In this document: one piece after another, positions 7,786 through 16,310 of the stretch
How positions within the stretch are numbered: the first letter of the stretch is position 1
How the letters are laid out: each line of letters opens with the position of its first letter
DNA from: Pseudomonas wuhanensis
GTDB taxonomy: Bacteria; Pseudomonadota; Gammaproteobacteria; Pseudomonadales; Pseudomonadaceae
Reading direction: 5' to 3'
Length of the DNA: 64,000 nt
Assembly (NCBI RefSeq): GCF_030687395.1
Contig: NZ_CP117430.1
Span: forward strand, 4,650,001 to 4,714,000
Translations under genes and position numbers: made by a program
The notes under the pieces: generated by a model
What the model saw: only the letters and a program-made list of their open reading frames with translations
Database searches by the model: none
Told to the model about the DNA's origin: nothing

Positions 7786-8684
7786 TGAGTTACGAAGCCT
7801 TTCGTTTGATGGTCCAGGGTTGGGCCTCGTCCGGTTACCTGCCAGAAGCGCTGGCTTATGGATTTGTGGTCAACGCGCTGCTCGCCGGGCTGTTGATCGG
7901 CCCGGTATTGGGCGGCTTGGGTACGCTGGTGGTGGTCAAGCGTTTCGCGTTTTTCTCCGAAGCCGTGGGCCACGCGGCGCTGACCGGTGTGGCCATCGGC
8001 ATTCTGCTCGGTGAACCCTACACCGGGCCTTATGGCAGCCTGTTCGGTTACTGCCTGCTGTTCGGCATTCTGCTCAACTATCTGCGTAATCGCACGGGGC
8101 TGGCGCCGGACACGTTGATCGGTGTGTTCCTTTCCGTGTCGTTGGCCTTGGGCGCCAGCCTGTTGTTGATTCTGGCGGGCAAGATCAACGTGCACATTCT
8201 GGAAAACGTGCTGTTCGGTTCGGTGCTGACGGTCAACGGCAACGACCTGCTGGTGTTGGCCATCGTCGGTTCGCTGGTGATGGCGCTGGCCCTGCCGTTG
8301 TACAACCGCATCATGCTCGCCAGTTTCAACCCGCAACTGGCGGCGGTACGCGGTGTGGCGGTGAAGACCCTGGATTACTTGTTCGTGATCCTGGTAACCC
8401 TGATCACGGTGGCGGCAGTGAAAGTCATCGGCGCGATTCTGGTCGGTGCCCTGTTGGTGATTCCAGCGGCGGCCGCGCGCTTGCTCAGCCAGTCGCTGAA
8501 GGGTTTCTTCTGGTGTTCGGTGCTGATCGCCACGGTGAGCACGCTGTGCGGAATTCTCGCGCCGATTGTCTTTGACCTGCCTATCCCGTCCGGTGCCGCG
8601 ATCATTCTGGTGGCCGGTATCGCCTTCGCTCTGGCCGCGATTGCTCGCGGCATCGTTCCAAGTCTGAAAGGGAACCTCGGATAA
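7785..8684 (+). CDS. fpvE: FpvE, ABC transporter permease (ZnuB/MntB family)
   Basis: A 299-residue, strongly hydrophobic permease with about eight or nine helices. It has the ABC-3 family pattern: LGTLVVVKRFAFFSEAVGHA near residue 45, and GAILVGALLVIPAAAARLLS near residue 220. It probably works as a homodimer with FpvD. Its stop is directly followed by the fpvF ATG. Confidence 0.9.
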   Translation: MSYEAFRLMVQGWASSGYLPEALAYGFVVNALLAGLLIGPVLGGLGTLVVVKRFAFFSEAVGHAALTGVAIGILLGEPYTGPYGSLFGYCLLFGILLNYLRNRTGLAPDTLIGVFLSVSLALGASLLLILAGKINVHILENVLFGSVLTVNGNDLLVLAIVGSLVMALALPLYNRIMLASFNPQLAAVRGVAVKTLDYLFVILVTLITVAAVKVIGAILVGALLVIPAAAARLLSQSLKGFFWCSVLIATVSTLCGILAPIVFDLPIPSGAAIILVAGIAFALAAIARGIVPSLKGNLG

Positions 8685-9656
8685 ATGTCTTCTTCTCTGC
8701 GTCAATTAACCCTGGCGGTGACCTTGTGTGGGCCTGCCTCGTTCAACGCATTCGCCACCGACGCCTTCGAACCGATGCGCCTGGTGGCCAATCACGGTGT
8801 GGGTAACACCGCGCTCTTCGCCTCGACTTCAACTCACAAAGTGCTGGTTCTGGCGGCGTTGCCTGTGACCTACGGTCTGGGTGCCCTGCTACTGGAGGGC
8901 ACCGATATCAGCCTTGAGCGCGCCGCGCCGGCCAATCTGCCCGGCAGCCGACAGACCGCTTATTTCACCGGTCGAGGCGCTCCGGCGCTCAGTAAGCTGG
9001 CAATCGATGCCGATGCGGTCATCGGCCTGCGCTCGCTATGGCCGGACGATCCGCTGTACCCGAACGCCCGCCGCAGCAATATCCGCATCATTGAAATCGA
9101 CGCCGCCCGCCCGGTGGACGGCGCCCTGCCTGGCATCGCCGTGCAGCCTGGCAGCAAGGTCGATGGCTTGAACAGTCAGCCTTGGTTGGCCAGCAACAAC
9201 ATGGGCCGGATGGCGGATGTCATGGCGGCAGACCTGGTGCGCCTGGCGCCAGCGGCCAAGCCTAAGATCGACGCCAATCTGGCAGCGCTCAAACAACGCT
9301 TGCTCAAGCTCAGCGCCGACAGCGAGTCACGACTGGCCAGTGCCGACAACCTGAGTGTGATGAGCTTGAGCGATCATTTCGGTTACCTGATCGGCGGCCT
9401 CAACCTGGAGCTGATCGGCCTCGATGCACGGCCGGATGCCGAGTGGACACCTGAGGCGCTCAAGCAATTGGGCGCAACGCTCAAGGACAATGACGTAGCG
9501 GTGGTGCTGCATCATCGCCAGCCGTCGGACGCGGTGAAAGCGCTGATTGCCGAGGCTGGCAGTCGGTTGGTGGTGTTAACTGTCGATGCGGCAGATCCAG
9601 TGGCCGAATTGGAAGGGAATGTGGATTTGGTGATCAAGGGGTTGAGCGGGGTGTAA
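8685..9656 (+). CDS. fpvF: FpvF, second periplasmic binding protein of the Fpv system
   Basis: A 323-residue exported protein of the same broad TroA/ZnuA fold as FpvC. It lacks the clear NPH and HAAYDY ligand motifs, keeping only scattered histidines (LSDHFGYL, VVLHHRQP). The N-terminus is a plausible signal peptide ending near NAFA. In P. aeruginosa FpvF (PA2410) is reported to bind pyoverdine or ferripyoverdine and to interact with FpvC. Last gene of the operon, followed by a REP pair and a bidirectional terminator. Confidence 0.85.
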   Translation: MSSSLRQLTLAVTLCGPASFNAFATDAFEPMRLVANHGVGNTALFASTSTHKVLVLAALPVTYGLGALLLEGTDISLERAAPANLPGSRQTAYFTGRGAPALSKLAIDADAVIGLRSLWPDDPLYPNARRSNIRIIEIDAARPVDGALPGIAVQPGSKVDGLNSQPWLASNNMGRMADVMAADLVRLAPAAKPKIDANLAALKQRLLKLSADSESRLASADNLSVMSLSDHFGYLIGGLNLELIGLDARPDAEWTPEALKQLGATLKDNDVAVVLHHRQPSDAVKALIAEAGSRLVVLTVDAADPVAELEGNVDLVIKGLSGV

Positions 9657-9680
9657 CGTCAGTTGAACCGTGTAATCGTT

Positions 9681-9775
9681 CATCGCGGGCAAGCCCGCTC
9701 CCACAGGGATTTGTGGTGTTCACTCTATTTATGCAACAACACCAATCCACTGTGGGAGCGGGCTTGCCCGCGATG
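9681..9775. repeat. REP pair (REPIN-like)
   Basis: Inverted copies at 9681-9706 (CATCGCGGGCAAGCCCGCTC...) and 9750-9775, exact reverse complements over the 26-base core. They sit between the convergent fpvF and mbtH. Confidence 0.92.
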
Positions 9776-9811
9776 ACGGTCTGACAGGCGACATAAACCT
9801 CCAGGCCTGAA

Positions 9812-9845
9812 AAAGCCCGCTGACCGTCACCGGTCAGCGGGCTTT
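9812..9845. terminator. Bidirectional intrinsic terminator between fpvF and mbtH
   Basis: A 15-bp perfect stem, AAAGCCCGCTGACCG paired with CGGTCAGCGGGCTTT, around a TCAC loop. The A/T-rich flanks give a U-run mainly for the minus-strand transcript. It is placed to end both the fpv operon and the pvdH-mbtH transcript. Confidence 0.75.
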
Positions 9846-9898
9846 CGTTCCCAAGCTCTGCGTGGGAATGCAGCCAGAGACGCTCCGCGTCTCACTTG
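9846..9898. repeat. Partial intergenic repeat of the GCGTGGGAATGC family
   Basis: Contains TCTGCGTGGGAATGC and the adjacent inverted GAGACGCTCCGCGTCTC. This is the same family as the complete element at 57278-57388, but only one arm is present. It directly follows the mbtH stop on the downstream side. Confidence 0.6.
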
Positions 9899-9903
9899 AC
9901 AGC

Positions 9904-10131
9904 TCAGTGAGCCACGGCCGCCTGCTCTTCCATTTTCTGGCGCAGGCTCAGCGGACGCATGTCGGTCCAGACCTCTTCGATGTAGGCCAGGCATTCCTTT
10001 TTCAGGCCACTCTTGCCCACGGTGCGCCAGCCTTGTGGCACGGCTTTGTAGTCGGGCCAGATCGAGTATTGCTCTTCGTGGTTGACCACGACCTGAAAGA
10101 GGATGTCCTCGCGGTCGAATACTGACGTCAT
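9904..10131 (-). CDS. MbtH family protein (NRPS accessory protein)
   Basis: A 75-residue MbtH-like protein with the signature [19 protein letters not shown], then [18 protein letters not shown] and TDMRPLSL. MbtH proteins bind and stabilise adenylation domains of peptide synthetases, here most likely those making pyoverdine. It lies 81 bp downstream of pvdH on the same strand, as in other pyoverdine loci (PA2412-PA2413). The ATG at 10131 follows GGAGAGACAGC; an in-frame start 11 codons earlier is rejected. Confidence 0.93.
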   Translation of the reverse strand: MTSVFDREDILFQVVVNHEEQYSIWPDYKAVPQGWRTVGKSGLKKECLAYIEEVWTDMRPLSLRQKMEEQAAVAH

Positions 10132-10212
10132 GCTGTCTCTCCATCGCTGTAGGGTGGGCTGCACGCCGTGCGCAGCCGTTATGTAGAAGGAACGTTCAAG
10201 GCCTCAAAAAAT

Positions 10213-11625
10213 TTAGAGGCTGGCGGTGGCGGCGGCCATGGCTCTGCCGAAAATCTCGGCCACCCGATCGATTTCTGTGGCAGTGATCACCAGCGGCGGC
10301 AGGAAACGCACGACACCGCCGTGACGCCCGCCCAGCTCAAGGATCAACCCACGCTTGAGGCATTCGCGCTGCACCAGCGGCGCCAGACGAGCGAATATCG
10401 GTGGATGGCCCTGAGCGTCCGGCGCGCCGGTCGGGTCGACCAGTTCGACGCCCAGCATCAAGCCGCGTCCGCGAATGTCGCCCAGTTGCGGGAAGTCCCG
10501 TTGCAGGATGTGCAAGTGTTCACTCAAGCGTTCGCCCATGACGGCGGCATGCTCGCAAACCTTGTGCTCTGTCAGGTAGCGCATCACTGCAGAGCCTGCG
10601 GCCATGGCCATCTGATTACCGCGGAAAGTCCCGGCATGGGCGCCCGGCAGCCAGGTGTCGAGCCAGTCGCGATAGACCACCACCGCCAGCGGCAGGCTGC
10701 CGCCGATGGCTTTGGACATTACCACCACGTCCGGAATGATCCCGGCGTGCTCGAAGGCGAACATCTTGCCGGTGCGGGCAAAACCGCTCTGGATTTCATC
10801 GACGATCAGCGCTACGCCGGCCTTTTCGGTGATGCGTCGCAAGCCGCGCAGCCAATCGAGATCAGCCGGAATCACCCCGCCCTCGCCCTGCACCGCTTCG
10901 ACGATCACCGCAGCAGGCAGTTGCACGCCGGCCTCTGGATCATTCAGCAGGTTTTCCAGGTAATTCAGATTGACCTGCACCCCCTGCGCGCCGCCGAGCC
11001 CGAACGGGCAACGGTAATCGTAGGGATACGGCATGAACTGCACGCCACTACTGAGCAAGGCACCCAACGGCTTTTTCGGCCCCAGACTGCCCATCAGGCT
11101 CAGCGCGCCCTGGCTCATGCCGTGGTAACCGCCCTGGAACGACAAAACCGTGCTGCGCCCGGTGGCGGTGCGCACCAGTTTCAGAGCGGCTTCCACCGCA
11201 TCGGTACCGGTGGGGCCACAGAACTGGATCTTCGCTTCAGCGGCCAATGCCTGTGGCAGCAAACCGAACAGGTCCTGAACAAACTGATCCTTGACCGGCG
11301 TGGTCAGGTCAAGTGTGTGCAGCGGCAGTTCATCGGTCAGTACTTGCTGGATCGCTTCGATCACCACCGGATGGTTGTGCCCCAGGGCCAGCGTCCCCGC
11401 ACCGGCCAGGCAATCGATGAAACAGCGGCCTTCGACGTCCTCGACATAAATGCCCTTGGCACGCTTGAGTGCCAGGGGAATACGCCGCGGGTAGCTGCGA
11501 GCATTCGACTCCTGCCGGCTCTGACGGGCCAGCAGCGGCGATTCGTTGAACTGATAAAGCGTCTCGGCAGGCGCCGAGACGATCCGGGCCGGCTGATCTT
11601 CGATAAGGCTGGTAGCGACTGACAT
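10213..11625 (-). CDS. pvdH: L-2,4-diaminobutyrate:2-oxoglutarate 4-aminotransferase PvdH
   Basis: A 470-residue class III PLP aminotransferase. It shows the phosphate-binding GPTGTDAVEAALKL region, the PLP-ring Asp in LIVDEIQSGFARTG and the Schiff-base lysine in VVVMSKAIGG. In pyoverdine synthesis PvdH converts aspartate beta-semialdehyde to L-2,4-diaminobutyrate, a chromophore precursor. The MSVATSLIED start at 11625 follows GAGGGATCGAGAG and is preferred over a start 12 codons upstream. An exact PvdS box lies about 100 bp upstream, and mbtH follows. Confidence 0.92.
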   Translation of the reverse strand: MSVATSLIEDQPARIVSAPAETLYQFNESPLLARQSRQESNARSYPRRIPLALKRAKGIYVEDVEGRCFIDCLAGAGTLALGHNHPVVIEAIQQVLTDELPLHTLDLTTPVKDQFVQDLFGLLPQALAAEAKIQFCGPTGTDAVEAALKLVRTATGRSTVLSFQGGYHGMSQGALSLMGSLGPKKPLGALLSSGVQFMPYPYDYRCPFGLGGAQGVQVNLNYLENLLNDPEAGVQLPAAVIVEAVQGEGGVIPADLDWLRGLRRITEKAGVALIVDEIQSGFARTGKMFAFEHAGIIPDVVVMSKAIGGSLPLAVVVYRDWLDTWLPGAHAGTFRGNQMAMAAGSAVMRYLTEHKVCEHAAVMGERLSEHLHILQRDFPQLGDIRGRGLMLGVELVDPTGAPDAQGHPPIFARLAPLVQRECLKRGLILELGGRHGGVVRFLPPLVITATEIDRVAEIFGRAMAAATASL

Positions 11626-11727
11626 CTCTCGATCCCTCAATACGCTGTTGATAGTGACCAAAACTGCACACCGGGCAGGTGCGCGTTCCGGTCACGGGGC
11701 GCACTTGCAGGTTTTCCTGTTCTGGAA

Positions 11728-11751
11728 ACGCATCAGGACCTCAAGGATTTA
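11728..11751 (-). promoter_or_regulatory. PvdS (iron-starvation) promoter of pvdH
   Basis: On the minus strand, TAAAT (11747-11751) is followed after exactly 16 bases by CGT (11728-11730). This is an exact match to the iron-starvation box recognised by the ECF sigma factor PvdS, in the extended context GTCTAAATCC. It is co-directional with pvdH and about 100 bp from its ATG, so pvdH and mbtH should be expressed under iron limitation. Confidence 0.88.
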
Positions 11752-11768
11752 GACCCTCGATCAGCTTT

Positions 11769-12254
11769 CTATGAAGGTGGCGACAGCGCCTTGTGCATGG
11801 GAATGGCATGGAGTCCCGCCACGGTGAAAGTTTCAGCGCAAGCCCGGTAACCCAGACGGTGGTAAAACGCCTCGCCGGTACGGGTGCTATTGAGCCGCGC
11901 CTGAGGCAAACCCAGAGCGATCAACCACGTCTCGAGGTCCTGCATCAGCGCTTGTCCGGCGCCTCGACGAAACCATTCCGGTTGCACATAACAGAACGCG
12001 ACTTTGCCGCTGATCGCCGCCAAGGCGGCGCCGATCGGTTTGTCCTGCAACAGGGCGATGTTCAGGTACAACCGTGGGTCGGTCAGCCAGGGCTGCACGT
12101 GTTCGATGGTTTTGTTGTGAGTCCAGGTGGCGACGGTTCGCGGATCGTTGCGGTGGTCGAGCGCGCAGCCGACGCGAATGGAACGCTCGACGATCCGGCT
12201 GATGATGCCGGCATCGGCGGGCGTTGCCTTGCAGATGTGTATCGATGCATCCAT
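11769..12254 (-). CDS. GNAT family N-acetyltransferase
   Basis: A 161-residue acetyltransferase of the GNAT fold. The acetyl-CoA loop is the RRGAGQALMQDLE region (motif A, about residues 95-110) and the C-terminal strand has FYHRLGYRA. The substrate is unknown. It is on the same strand as pvdH, but the PvdS box between them implies separate transcription. Confidence 0.82.
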   Translation of the reverse strand: MDASIHICKATPADAGIISRIVERSIRVGCALDHRNDPRTVATWTHNKTIEHVQPWLTDPRLYLNIALLQDKPIGAALAAISGKVAFCYVQPEWFRRGAGQALMQDLETWLIALGLPQARLNSTRTGEAFYHRLGYRACAETFTVAGLHAIPMHKALSPPS

Positions 12255-12361
12255 GGCGCTGTTACCTCAATCCATTGAGTCAAAGCTGCCGGGGACGATA
12301 ACGCCGAGGGGACCGGATGGCTAATGGCGAGACGTTACATTTGGTGTGCAACACAGAACAA

Positions 12362-12395
12362 ATGTGGGAGTGGGCTTGCTCGTGAAGAAGCCCAC
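12362..12395. repeat. Solitary, degenerate REP copy
   Basis: GTGGGAGTGGGCTTGCTCGT followed by GAAGAAGCCCAC resembles one arm of the REP family but with several substitutions and no partner within 100 bp. It sits just downstream of the lplT-plsC fusion stop. Confidence 0.55.
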
Positions 12396-12406
12396 AAAGT
12401 CACCGA

Positions 12407-14281
12407 CTATCTAACGGCCCCACGCAATTGCCCCACCAACCCTTGCAATGTCGCCGGCTCAGCCACTTCAACGGCCACCGCCGGGCCCGCCACCAGGGTC
12501 ACCCGCGACCACAGCCTGCGAAACACGCCCTTGTCCGGATCACGGCTGAAGAAACTCCCCCACAACCCCTGCAACGCCAGCGGAATTACCGGCACCGGCG
12601 TTTCTTCGAGAATCCGCGTCAGCCCGCCCTTGAATTCATTGATCTCGCCATCGGCGGTCAACTTGCCTTCAGGGAAAATGCACACCAGTTCGCCGTCCTT
12701 CAGGTATTGGGCGATGCGGGTGAAGGCTTTTTCGTAGATTTGAATGTCTTCCTGACGCCCGGCAATCGGAATCGTCCCCGCCGTGCGAAAGATGAAGTTC
12801 AGGACCGGCAGGTTGTAGATTTTGTAGTACATCACAAAGCGAATCGGCCGACGCACTGCGCCGCCAATCAGCAAGGCATCGACGAACGACACATGGTTGC
12901 AAACCAGCAATGCTGCGCCTTCATCGGGAATCAGCTCCAGATTGCGATGCTCGACACGGTACATGGAATGGCCGAGCAGCCAGATCATGAAGCGCATGCT
13001 GAACTCGGGGACGATTTTGAAGATATAAGCGTTAACGCCGATGTTCAGCAGCGACACCACCAGGAACAGCTGCGGGATCGACAGCTTGGCGAGGCTCAGC
13101 AAGACGATCGACACAATCGCCGAGACCACCATGAACAGGGCGTTAAGAATGTTGTTGGCGGCGATCACCCGCGCACGCTCGTTCTCGACAGTACGCGACT
13201 GGATCAGCGCATACAGCGGCACGATGTAGAAACCGCCGAAGACACCAAGCCCAAGGATGTCGATCAACACCAGCCAGGCGTAACCGAACCCAAGGACTTC
13301 GATCCAGCCATGGCCATCAACACTGTCCGGTATCCCGCCGGAATGCCACCACAGCAACAGGCCAAACACCGTCAGACCGAACGAGCCAAACGGCACCAGA
13401 CCGATCTCGACTTTGCGCCCGGAAAGTTTTTCGCAGAGCATCGACCCCAGTGCGATCCCGACTGAGAACACCGTAAGAATCAGCGTCACCACGGTCTCGT
13501 CGCCGTGCATCCATTCCTTGGCATACGCCGGGATTTGCGTCAAATAAATCGCCCCGACAAACCAGAACCATGAGTTGCCGACAATCGAGCGTGATACCGC
13601 GGGGGTTTGCCCCAAGCCCAGCCTCAACGTGGCCCAGGACTGACTGAAGATGTTCCAGTTCAAACGCATTTCCGGCGATGCCGCCGCGGCCCGGGGAATG
13701 TTGCGGCTGGCCAGGTAACCGAGCACCGCGATACCGATGATTGCTGTCGATACCACCGGCGCGTAGTTGCTGATGGACATCATGATCCCGGCACCAATCG
13801 TCCCGGCGAGAATCGCCAGGAAGGTGCCCATTTCCACCAGACCATTGCCGCCCACCAGTTCCTCTTCGCGCAAGGCCTGCGGCAGGATCGAGTACTTCAC
13901 CGGCCCGAACAGCGCCGAGTGGGTGCCCATGGCAAACAACGCGACCAGCATCAGTGACAGGTGATCGAACATGAAACCGACCGCACCCACCGCCATGATG
14001 ACGATTTCGCCGAGCTTGATCAGACGGATCAGTGCGTCCTTGGCGAACTTTTCCCCGAATTGCCCGGCCAGGGCCGAGAACAGGAAGAACGGCAGGATAA
14101 ACAGCAACGCACACAGGTTGACCCAGATCGAACGGTCACCCTCGATGGTCAGCTTGTACAAAATGGCGAGGATCAGCGACTGCTTGAAGATGTTGTCATT
14201 AAAGGCCCCAAGGGACTGCGTGACAAAAAAAGGCAGGAAGCGCCGAGTACGAAGCAAGGTGAACTGTGAGGGGTGGCTCAT
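12407..14281 (-). CDS. LplT-like transporter fused to 1-acyl-glycerol-phosphate acyltransferase
   Basis: A 624-residue two-domain membrane protein. Residues about 1-420 are an MFS permease of the lysophospholipid transporter (LplT) type, with FNDNIFKQSLILAILYKL near the N-terminus. Residues about 430-624 are a PlsC-type acyltransferase with the catalytic NHVSFVD (N-H-x4-D) and the FPEGK motif. It would flip lysophospholipids inward and reacylate them. It resembles the E. coli LplT-Aas pair but without the acyl-ACP synthetase domain. ATG 14281 begins the MSHPSQFTLLRTRRFLPFF segment typical of the family. Confidence 0.88.
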   Translation of the reverse strand: MSHPSQFTLLRTRRFLPFFVTQSLGAFNDNIFKQSLILAILYKLTIEGDRSIWVNLCALLFILPFFLFSALAGQFGEKFAKDALIRLIKLGEIVIMAVGAVGFMFDHLSLMLVALFAMGTHSALFGPVKYSILPQALREEELVGGNGLVEMGTFLAILAGTIGAGIMMSISNYAPVVSTAIIGIAVLGYLASRNIPRAAAASPEMRLNWNIFSQSWATLRLGLGQTPAVSRSIVGNSWFWFVGAIYLTQIPAYAKEWMHGDETVVTLILTVFSVGIALGSMLCEKLSGRKVEIGLVPFGSFGLTVFGLLLWWHSGGIPDSVDGHGWIEVLGFGYAWLVLIDILGLGVFGGFYIVPLYALIQSRTVENERARVIAANNILNALFMVVSAIVSIVLLSLAKLSIPQLFLVVSLLNIGVNAYIFKIVPEFSMRFMIWLLGHSMYRVEHRNLELIPDEGAALLVCNHVSFVDALLIGGAVRRPIRFVMYYKIYNLPVLNFIFRTAGTIPIAGRQEDIQIYEKAFTRIAQYLKDGELVCIFPEGKLTADGEINEFKGGLTRILEETPVPVIPLALQGLWGSFFSRDPDKGVFRRLWSRVTLVAGPAVAVEVAEPATLQGLVGQLRGAVR

Positions 14282-14379
14282 CTTCCATGTGTCCCTGATG
14301 TTGGGTAAAGAGTGGCGTGAATACTGTTATTGGAATGTCGATCGTCGATCCAGGCCACAGATTACCTAATCTTTACAGG

Positions 14380-15531
14380 TTATTTCTTTAATCCTGCAAT
14401 GCACGGCGAAACGAACAACTCACCCCGCCACGCGCCTTGCACCGTACGGTTGGCGACAATCAGCCACATCACCGCCAGCAACGCGACCAACACGCAACCA
14501 AAGGCACTGAAAAACATCAGGTTCAAGGTGCTGGCCAGTTTCAGCGTAGCCAGGGAGTAGACACCCAGCGGGAAAGTGAAGCCCCACCAGCCGAGGTTGA
14601 ACGGGATACCAGCGCGCAAATAACGCACGGTGATCAACAACGCCACCAGCATCCACCAGAGCCCGAAGCCCCACAGCGTAATGCCAGCCACCAAGCCAAG
14701 CCCTGCGGCAATCTCGCCGATACCCGGCAGACCATTGGCGGCAAAGATCGCTGGCGCGTCGGCGCCCAACAGCAACATGCCCAGCGCACCCGTGCCAATC
14801 GGCCCCAGGGCCAGCCAGCTCGAAGCAGCCATATTTTCATGGGGCAATTTATGCAACGCCATGCGCAACAACAGGATAGTCAGAATGCTGAACGCTACCG
14901 GTAGGGAAAACGCCCAGAGCACGTAGCTAGTCACCAACACCACCAGTTGCGAATGAACATCGGCCAGGTGCGGCGCCAGCAAGCCACCGCTGGCAGCCGC
15001 CACTTCCGCCGCCACCACTGGCAACAGCCAGACGGCGGTCATCTGGTCGATGCTGTGCTCTTGGCGGGTGAACATCATGTAGGGAATCAATACACCGCAG
15101 GCCAGCGACATCGCCACGTCCAGCCACCACAGCACTTCGGCGAGATGAATCACACCGTCGCCCCAGCGCCGCAAACCGAACAGCAGAAAGCCATTGATGA
15201 TGGTCGCAAGGCCCATGGGGATGGTGCCGAAAAACATCGAAACCGTGGAATGACCGAAAATCCGCCGCGCCTCGTCGAAGAACATCACCCAACGCGCGGC
15301 ATACAGGGCTGTGAACAAGACAAACAAGGCGATATTGAACAGCCACAGGCCTTCGGCAAACGCGTGCAGACCGGGACTCGACACCGGCAATTGCGCAAGC
15401 GCCAGCGCCAATACACCAGTGCCCATGGTCGCCGCGAACCAGTTGGGGGTGAATTGGCGGATGGCCTCTCGTGGATGCTGCAAATGACTGAGCGGTTTGA
15501 TACCGGGTTTAACGCTATGGGTGCAGGTCAT
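14380..15531 (-). CDS. TDT family transporter (TehA/SLAC1-like)
   Basis: A 383-residue protein with about ten helices of the tellurite-resistance/dicarboxylate transporter family (also sulfite exporters and SLAC1 anion channels). The first helix region has FTPNWFAATMGTGVLALAL, the family's typical N-terminal signature. The substrate cannot be told: sulfite, tellurite or dicarboxylate are all possible. The start MTCTHSVKPG at 15531 is chosen because GGACAGGAG lies 6 bases upstream; a longer frame begins 12 codons earlier. Confidence 0.85.
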   Translation of the reverse strand: MTCTHSVKPGIKPLSHLQHPREAIRQFTPNWFAATMGTGVLALALAQLPVSSPGLHAFAEGLWLFNIALFVLFTALYAARWVMFFDEARRIFGHSTVSMFFGTIPMGLATIINGFLLFGLRRWGDGVIHLAEVLWWLDVAMSLACGVLIPYMMFTRQEHSIDQMTAVWLLPVVAAEVAAASGGLLAPHLADVHSQLVVLVTSYVLWAFSLPVAFSILTILLLRMALHKLPHENMAASSWLALGPIGTGALGMLLLGADAPAIFAANGLPGIGEIAAGLGLVAGITLWGFGLWWMLVALLITVRYLRAGIPFNLGWWGFTFPLGVYSLATLKLASTLNLMFFSAFGCVLVALLAVMWLIVANRTVQGAWRGELFVSPCIAGLKK

Positions 15532-15637
15532 GGTGAACTCCTGTCCTCTGGTGAGGTGGGAGCTCATGGTAGATCTGAATCGAATATCGATATAACGGGT
15601 AATATCTCTAACTGTTATCTGTTTTGCAGATAAGTCA

Positions 15638-15949
15638 TCACACGCTGCCTTCCGTCTCGATCACCAATATCCTCGCCACACCTCGCGGATGAGCCACATG
15701 CTCAGTACCCACTGACGCATAAAAAATATCGCCAACCTCAAGCAGCGTTTCCTTCTCCAGGCCTGCTTCGCGATAACGCATCTGCACTTGGCCATCGAGC
15801 ACCACGAACACTTCCTGGCCATCGTTGATGTGCCATTTGTAAGGCTGATCGGTCCAGTGCAAACGGGTGGTGATGCCGTTCATGTTAGCGATATCCAGCG
15901 CCGCCCAGGCGCGGTCACCGGTGAAGGATTTGCTGCGGATGATCTTCAT
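15638..15949 (-). CDS. Cupin domain-containing protein
   Basis: A 103-residue single-domain cupin. Motif 1 is degenerate (WHINDGQEVFVVLDGQVQMR) and motif 2 is GDIFYASVGTEHVAHP. Metal ligands appear partly preserved. The role is unknown. MKIIRSKSF at 15949 is the likely start; an in-frame ATG 11 codons upstream is less likely. Located about 100 bp upstream of the TDT gene on the same strand. Confidence 0.78.
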   Translation of the reverse strand: MKIIRSKSFTGDRAWAALDIANMNGITTRLHWTDQPYKWHINDGQEVFVVLDGQVQMRYREAGLEKETLLEVGDIFYASVGTEHVAHPRGVARILVIETEGSV

Positions 15950-16064
15950 GGGGCGGTCCGTCGAAATGAATGGCGGTGCCAAGGCTAACGGTCATCGAAC
16001 ATCGACGCCACAGACTTTGACGGACTGTATGGGTTGATCGATATTGCATTGAATCAGTGGGGCC

Positions 16065-16164
16065 GCCTTCGCAAGCAAGCCCGCTCCCACACTGGATTGA
16101 GGATGCCCAGATATTTTGTGTTTACTGACGATCGAGTGTGGGAGCGGGCTCGCTCGCGAAGAGG
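16065..16164. repeat. REP pair (REPIN-like) in the crbS upstream region
   Basis: Arms at 16065-16092 (CCTTCGCAAGCAAGCCCGCT...) and 16135-16164, inverted. They carry substitutions relative to the main REP core (GCAAGCAAGC and GGGCTCGCTCGC). They occupy the otherwise gene-free stretch 15950-16310, in which I see no further gene. Confidence 0.85.
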
Positions 16165-16310
16165 CCCCCAAACACACCAAAAATCGAACTGACTCCCAAC
16201 CTGCGACACCCCACCACGCCACGACCTTGGTCGACACTGACTAACTCAAGCGGTCATGCGAGACTGTCCTGACCGGGTGGAGTCCCGGATGTCTTTTGTC
16301 TGGAGTTCCC

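Noticed and set aside
7578..8705. 375-codon open frame opposite fpvE
   Set aside because: Gln/Arg/His-rich antisense frame; fpvE on the plus strand is a full permease.
4631..9656. Reading the operon as a plain zinc or manganese uptake system
   Set aside because: The ABC genes alone would suggest this, but the exact order PepSY protein, three small envelope proteins, binding protein, ATPase, permease, second binding protein, next to mbtH-pvdH, matches fpvGHJKCDEF.
10168..11622. 484-codon open frame on the plus strand opposite pvdH
   Set aside because: Shadow of a high-GC gene; the translation is rich in His, Arg and Gln without a fold or motif, while the minus strand is clearly PvdH.
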